DNA from: Flammeovirgaceae bacterium UBA2366
GTDB lineage: Bacteria > Bacteroidota > Bacteroidia > Cytophagales > Cyclobacteriaceae
Assembly (NCBI GenBank): GCA_002344065.1
Contig: DDTK01000003.1
Location: forward strand, 201,380 to 265,379
Length of the DNA stretch: 64,000 bases
Reading direction: 5' to 3'
Every line of letters starts with the position of its first letter. Positions within the stretch are counted from its first letter, which is position 1. Position numbers and translations under genes: made by a program. Shown one piece after another: positions 62,640-64,000 of this stretch. The notes beneath the pieces are model-generated. The model ran no database searches. It was not told where the DNA came from and worked only from the letters and a program-made list of their open reading frames with translations.

Positions 62640-63899
62640 ATGCTCGATAGGAAATCCCCCCCTGCCTTTAATCAGGACAAAACATTTCATTTATTAACCC
62701 CTGAGAATGAACGACTCACTAGTGGAAATCAGTTGCTTTTCATTCATGGCGGTGATCAGGAGGTTGTTAAAATTGAATTGATTTTTAGAGCTGGCCGATG
62801 GTTCGAGAGCAAACCTGGCCTTTCTCATTTTACAGCGATACTTCTGTCTAAGGGTACAGCTAATCTCACCAGTTATCAGATCACCAGTATTTTTGATTAT
62901 TCCGGTGTGCACTTGGAAATTAATCCAGGCTTGGATTTTACTTCAATTACTTTGTATGGTCTTACCAAAAAAATCCATGATGTACTTGATTTACTGATTG
63001 ATATACTTGCCACATCAACCTTCCCCGAAATCGAAATTCAGCAAGCCAAAGACATTTACACACAGGGCCTAAAAATCAACCTTGAAAAAACCAGCTATTT
63101 GGCCGCGCGTTATTTCAGAAAGAATCTTTTTGGAGATAACCACCCATACGGGAAAGATTTCGAGCCAGAAGATGTAAACAACGTTAACCAGACACATCTG
63201 ATTGATTTTCGAAACAAATTCTATAAAAGTTTTGTGGGCTTTGTGTCGGGGAAAGTTTCTGATAAGGTTAAACAAGATATAGCCGCTAAGCTTAATCAAC
63301 TAATCCCTGTAAATATCCCATCAAAAGAATACACTAAATCACCAGCAGTACTGCACACCAATCACATTGATAAACAGGGTAGTATTCAATCTTCATTGCG
63401 TATTGGGAAACAAATTGTAGGCCGTAGTCATGCTGATTACCCGGGCCTGCTATTACTAAATCATATTCTTGGCGGGTTCTTTGGGTCTCGCTTGATGAAA
63501 AATATTCGCGAAGAAAAAGGACTTACTTATGGAATTCATTCCTCCATACACGCCTTAAAAAACGAAAGCTACTTAGTTATTGGTACCGATGTAAATAAGG
63601 AGAATAGAATTATCAGCATTGAAGAGATAAAGAAGGAACTGGAAAGATTCCGAATAGAGATGATAGAAAGAGATGAACTTGATGTTGCGCGAAATCATTT
63701 CATTGGAAGTCTTCAATCTGATATGAGCACACCCTTTGCCCATGCTGATAAAATAAAAACGATTACACTTTTCAACCTTAAAGCAGATTACTATCAGCAT
63801 CTTATTAATGCCATGATGGAGATTAGTACAGAAAATCTTCAGAGTTTAGCCCAAAAATACCTCACAGAATCCGAACTCTTCACAACCTCTGTTGGGTAA
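62640..63899 (+). CDS. M16-family peptidase homologue, non-catalytic subunit type
   Basis: 419 residues, two M16 half-domains. Where the active family has HxxEH this reads H63-FTAI, so both the catalytic glutamate and second zinc histidine are gone. The second-half R/Y motif is kept (RLMKNIREEKGLTYGIHSS). That is the pattern of the partner subunit in heterodimeric bacterial M16 enzymes. There is no signal peptide. It begins 3 bp after porV. The HxxEH partner is not in the window. Confidence 0.85.
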   Translation: MLDRKSPPAFNQDKTFHLLTPENERLTSGNQLLFIHGGDQEVVKIELIFRAGRWFESKPGLSHFTAILLSKGTANLTSYQITSIFDYSGVHLEINPGLDFTSITLYGLTKKIHDVLDLLIDILATSTFPEIEIQQAKDIYTQGLKINLEKTSYLAARYFRKNLFGDNHPYGKDFEPEDVNNVNQTHLIDFRNKFYKSFVGFVSGKVSDKVKQDIAAKLNQLIPVNIPSKEYTKSPAVLHTNHIDKQGSIQSSLRIGKQIVGRSHADYPGLLLLNHILGGFFGSRLMKNIREEKGLTYGIHSSIHALKNESYLVIGTDVNKENRIISIEEIKKELERFRIEMIERDELDVARNHFIGSLQSDMSTPFAHADKIKTITLFNLKADYYQHLINAMMEISTENLQSLAQKYLTESELFTTSVG

Positions 63900-63980
63900 T
63901 CCCACAAGTAAGCTTTTTTCGAACAGTCATTATCAATCAATCGCTTCTCGTCAAGACGAATCATTTTTGCGATTTGGTAT

Positions 63981-64000
63981 AAAAAAAGCCCCGTAATGTT
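63981..64000 (+). terminator. Possible first arm of a terminator cut by the window edge
   Basis: AAAAAAAGCCCCGTAATGTT at the very end looks like the 5' arm and loop of an intrinsic terminator whose 3' arm would lie beyond base 64000. No gene is seen in 63900-64000. Confidence 0.3.

Noticed and set aside
1..64000. CRISPR array, prophage, IS element, tRNA or rRNA
   Set aside because: No regular spaced repeats, transposase, integrase, phage gene or cloverleaf was seen in any spacer.

Overview
The window reads as a chromosomal segment of a Bacteroidota bacterium, most likely Cytophagales. Four things support this. It encodes the type IX secretion proteins PorU and PorV. It has an Oar-type TonB-dependent outer-membrane protein and OmpA/PD40 proteins. 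It has a LytS/LytTR two-component pair. Many genes are preceded by the Bacteroidota promoter (TTTG, about 20 nt, TAnnTTTG) and only a few by a Shine-Dalgarno sequence. I see no rRNA, tRNA, CRISPR array, insertion sequence or prophage. The assignment below family level is inference.

Layout. 1-10100 is a pyridine-nucleotide and tryptophan-catabolism neighbourhood. A NadR-like kinase/adenylyltransferase is coupled to PnuC. A leftward unit holds an SDR, an OmpA/PD40 envelope protein and a 2-aminomuconate-semialdehyde-type dehydrogenase. Opposite it lies a rightward unit of 3-hydroxyanthranilate dioxygenase, a DinB-fold protein, kynureninase and kynurenine 3-monooxygenase. 10100-20600 holds MltF, an Oar-like receptor, a secreted M14 peptidase, a haem-binding protein and a membrane-anchored glutamate-synthase-like FMN protein. 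20600-33600 has a repeat-rich spacer, a beta-CASP nuclease, a deoC-gapN-acylphosphatase operon, an SNase-like protein, a giant TPR protein, two tandem 39-residue membrane microproteins, a peroxiredoxin-like protein, lpd and fabG.

34000-39700 is the methionine region. Two transcription units start from near-identical promoters and each carries a SAM-I (S-box) riboswitch. The first ends in an intrinsic terminator before a cystathionine gamma-synthase-like gene. The second is followed by an unannotated 48-codon ORF ending in a run of eight cysteines, and then metY-metX-hom. I read this as a combined SAM and cysteine sensing leader, and it is the most interesting item here. 39800-52200 holds a lone nqrF, a HEPN/MNT toxin-antitoxin pair, an arginase-fold protein that has lost one metal site, a two-component system, an atypical Nramp transporter, rtcB behind a structured leader or sRNA with a terminator, a hydroxyacid dehydrogenase and yicC.

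52200-64000 is envelope and secretion: a pseudo-peptidase/propeller/beta-barrel fusion, a DAO-type oxidoreductase, then a tight run of MBL hydrolase, pssA, porU, porV and a catalytically dead M16 subunit.

All family calls are from reading motifs in the translated sequence; no database search was run.
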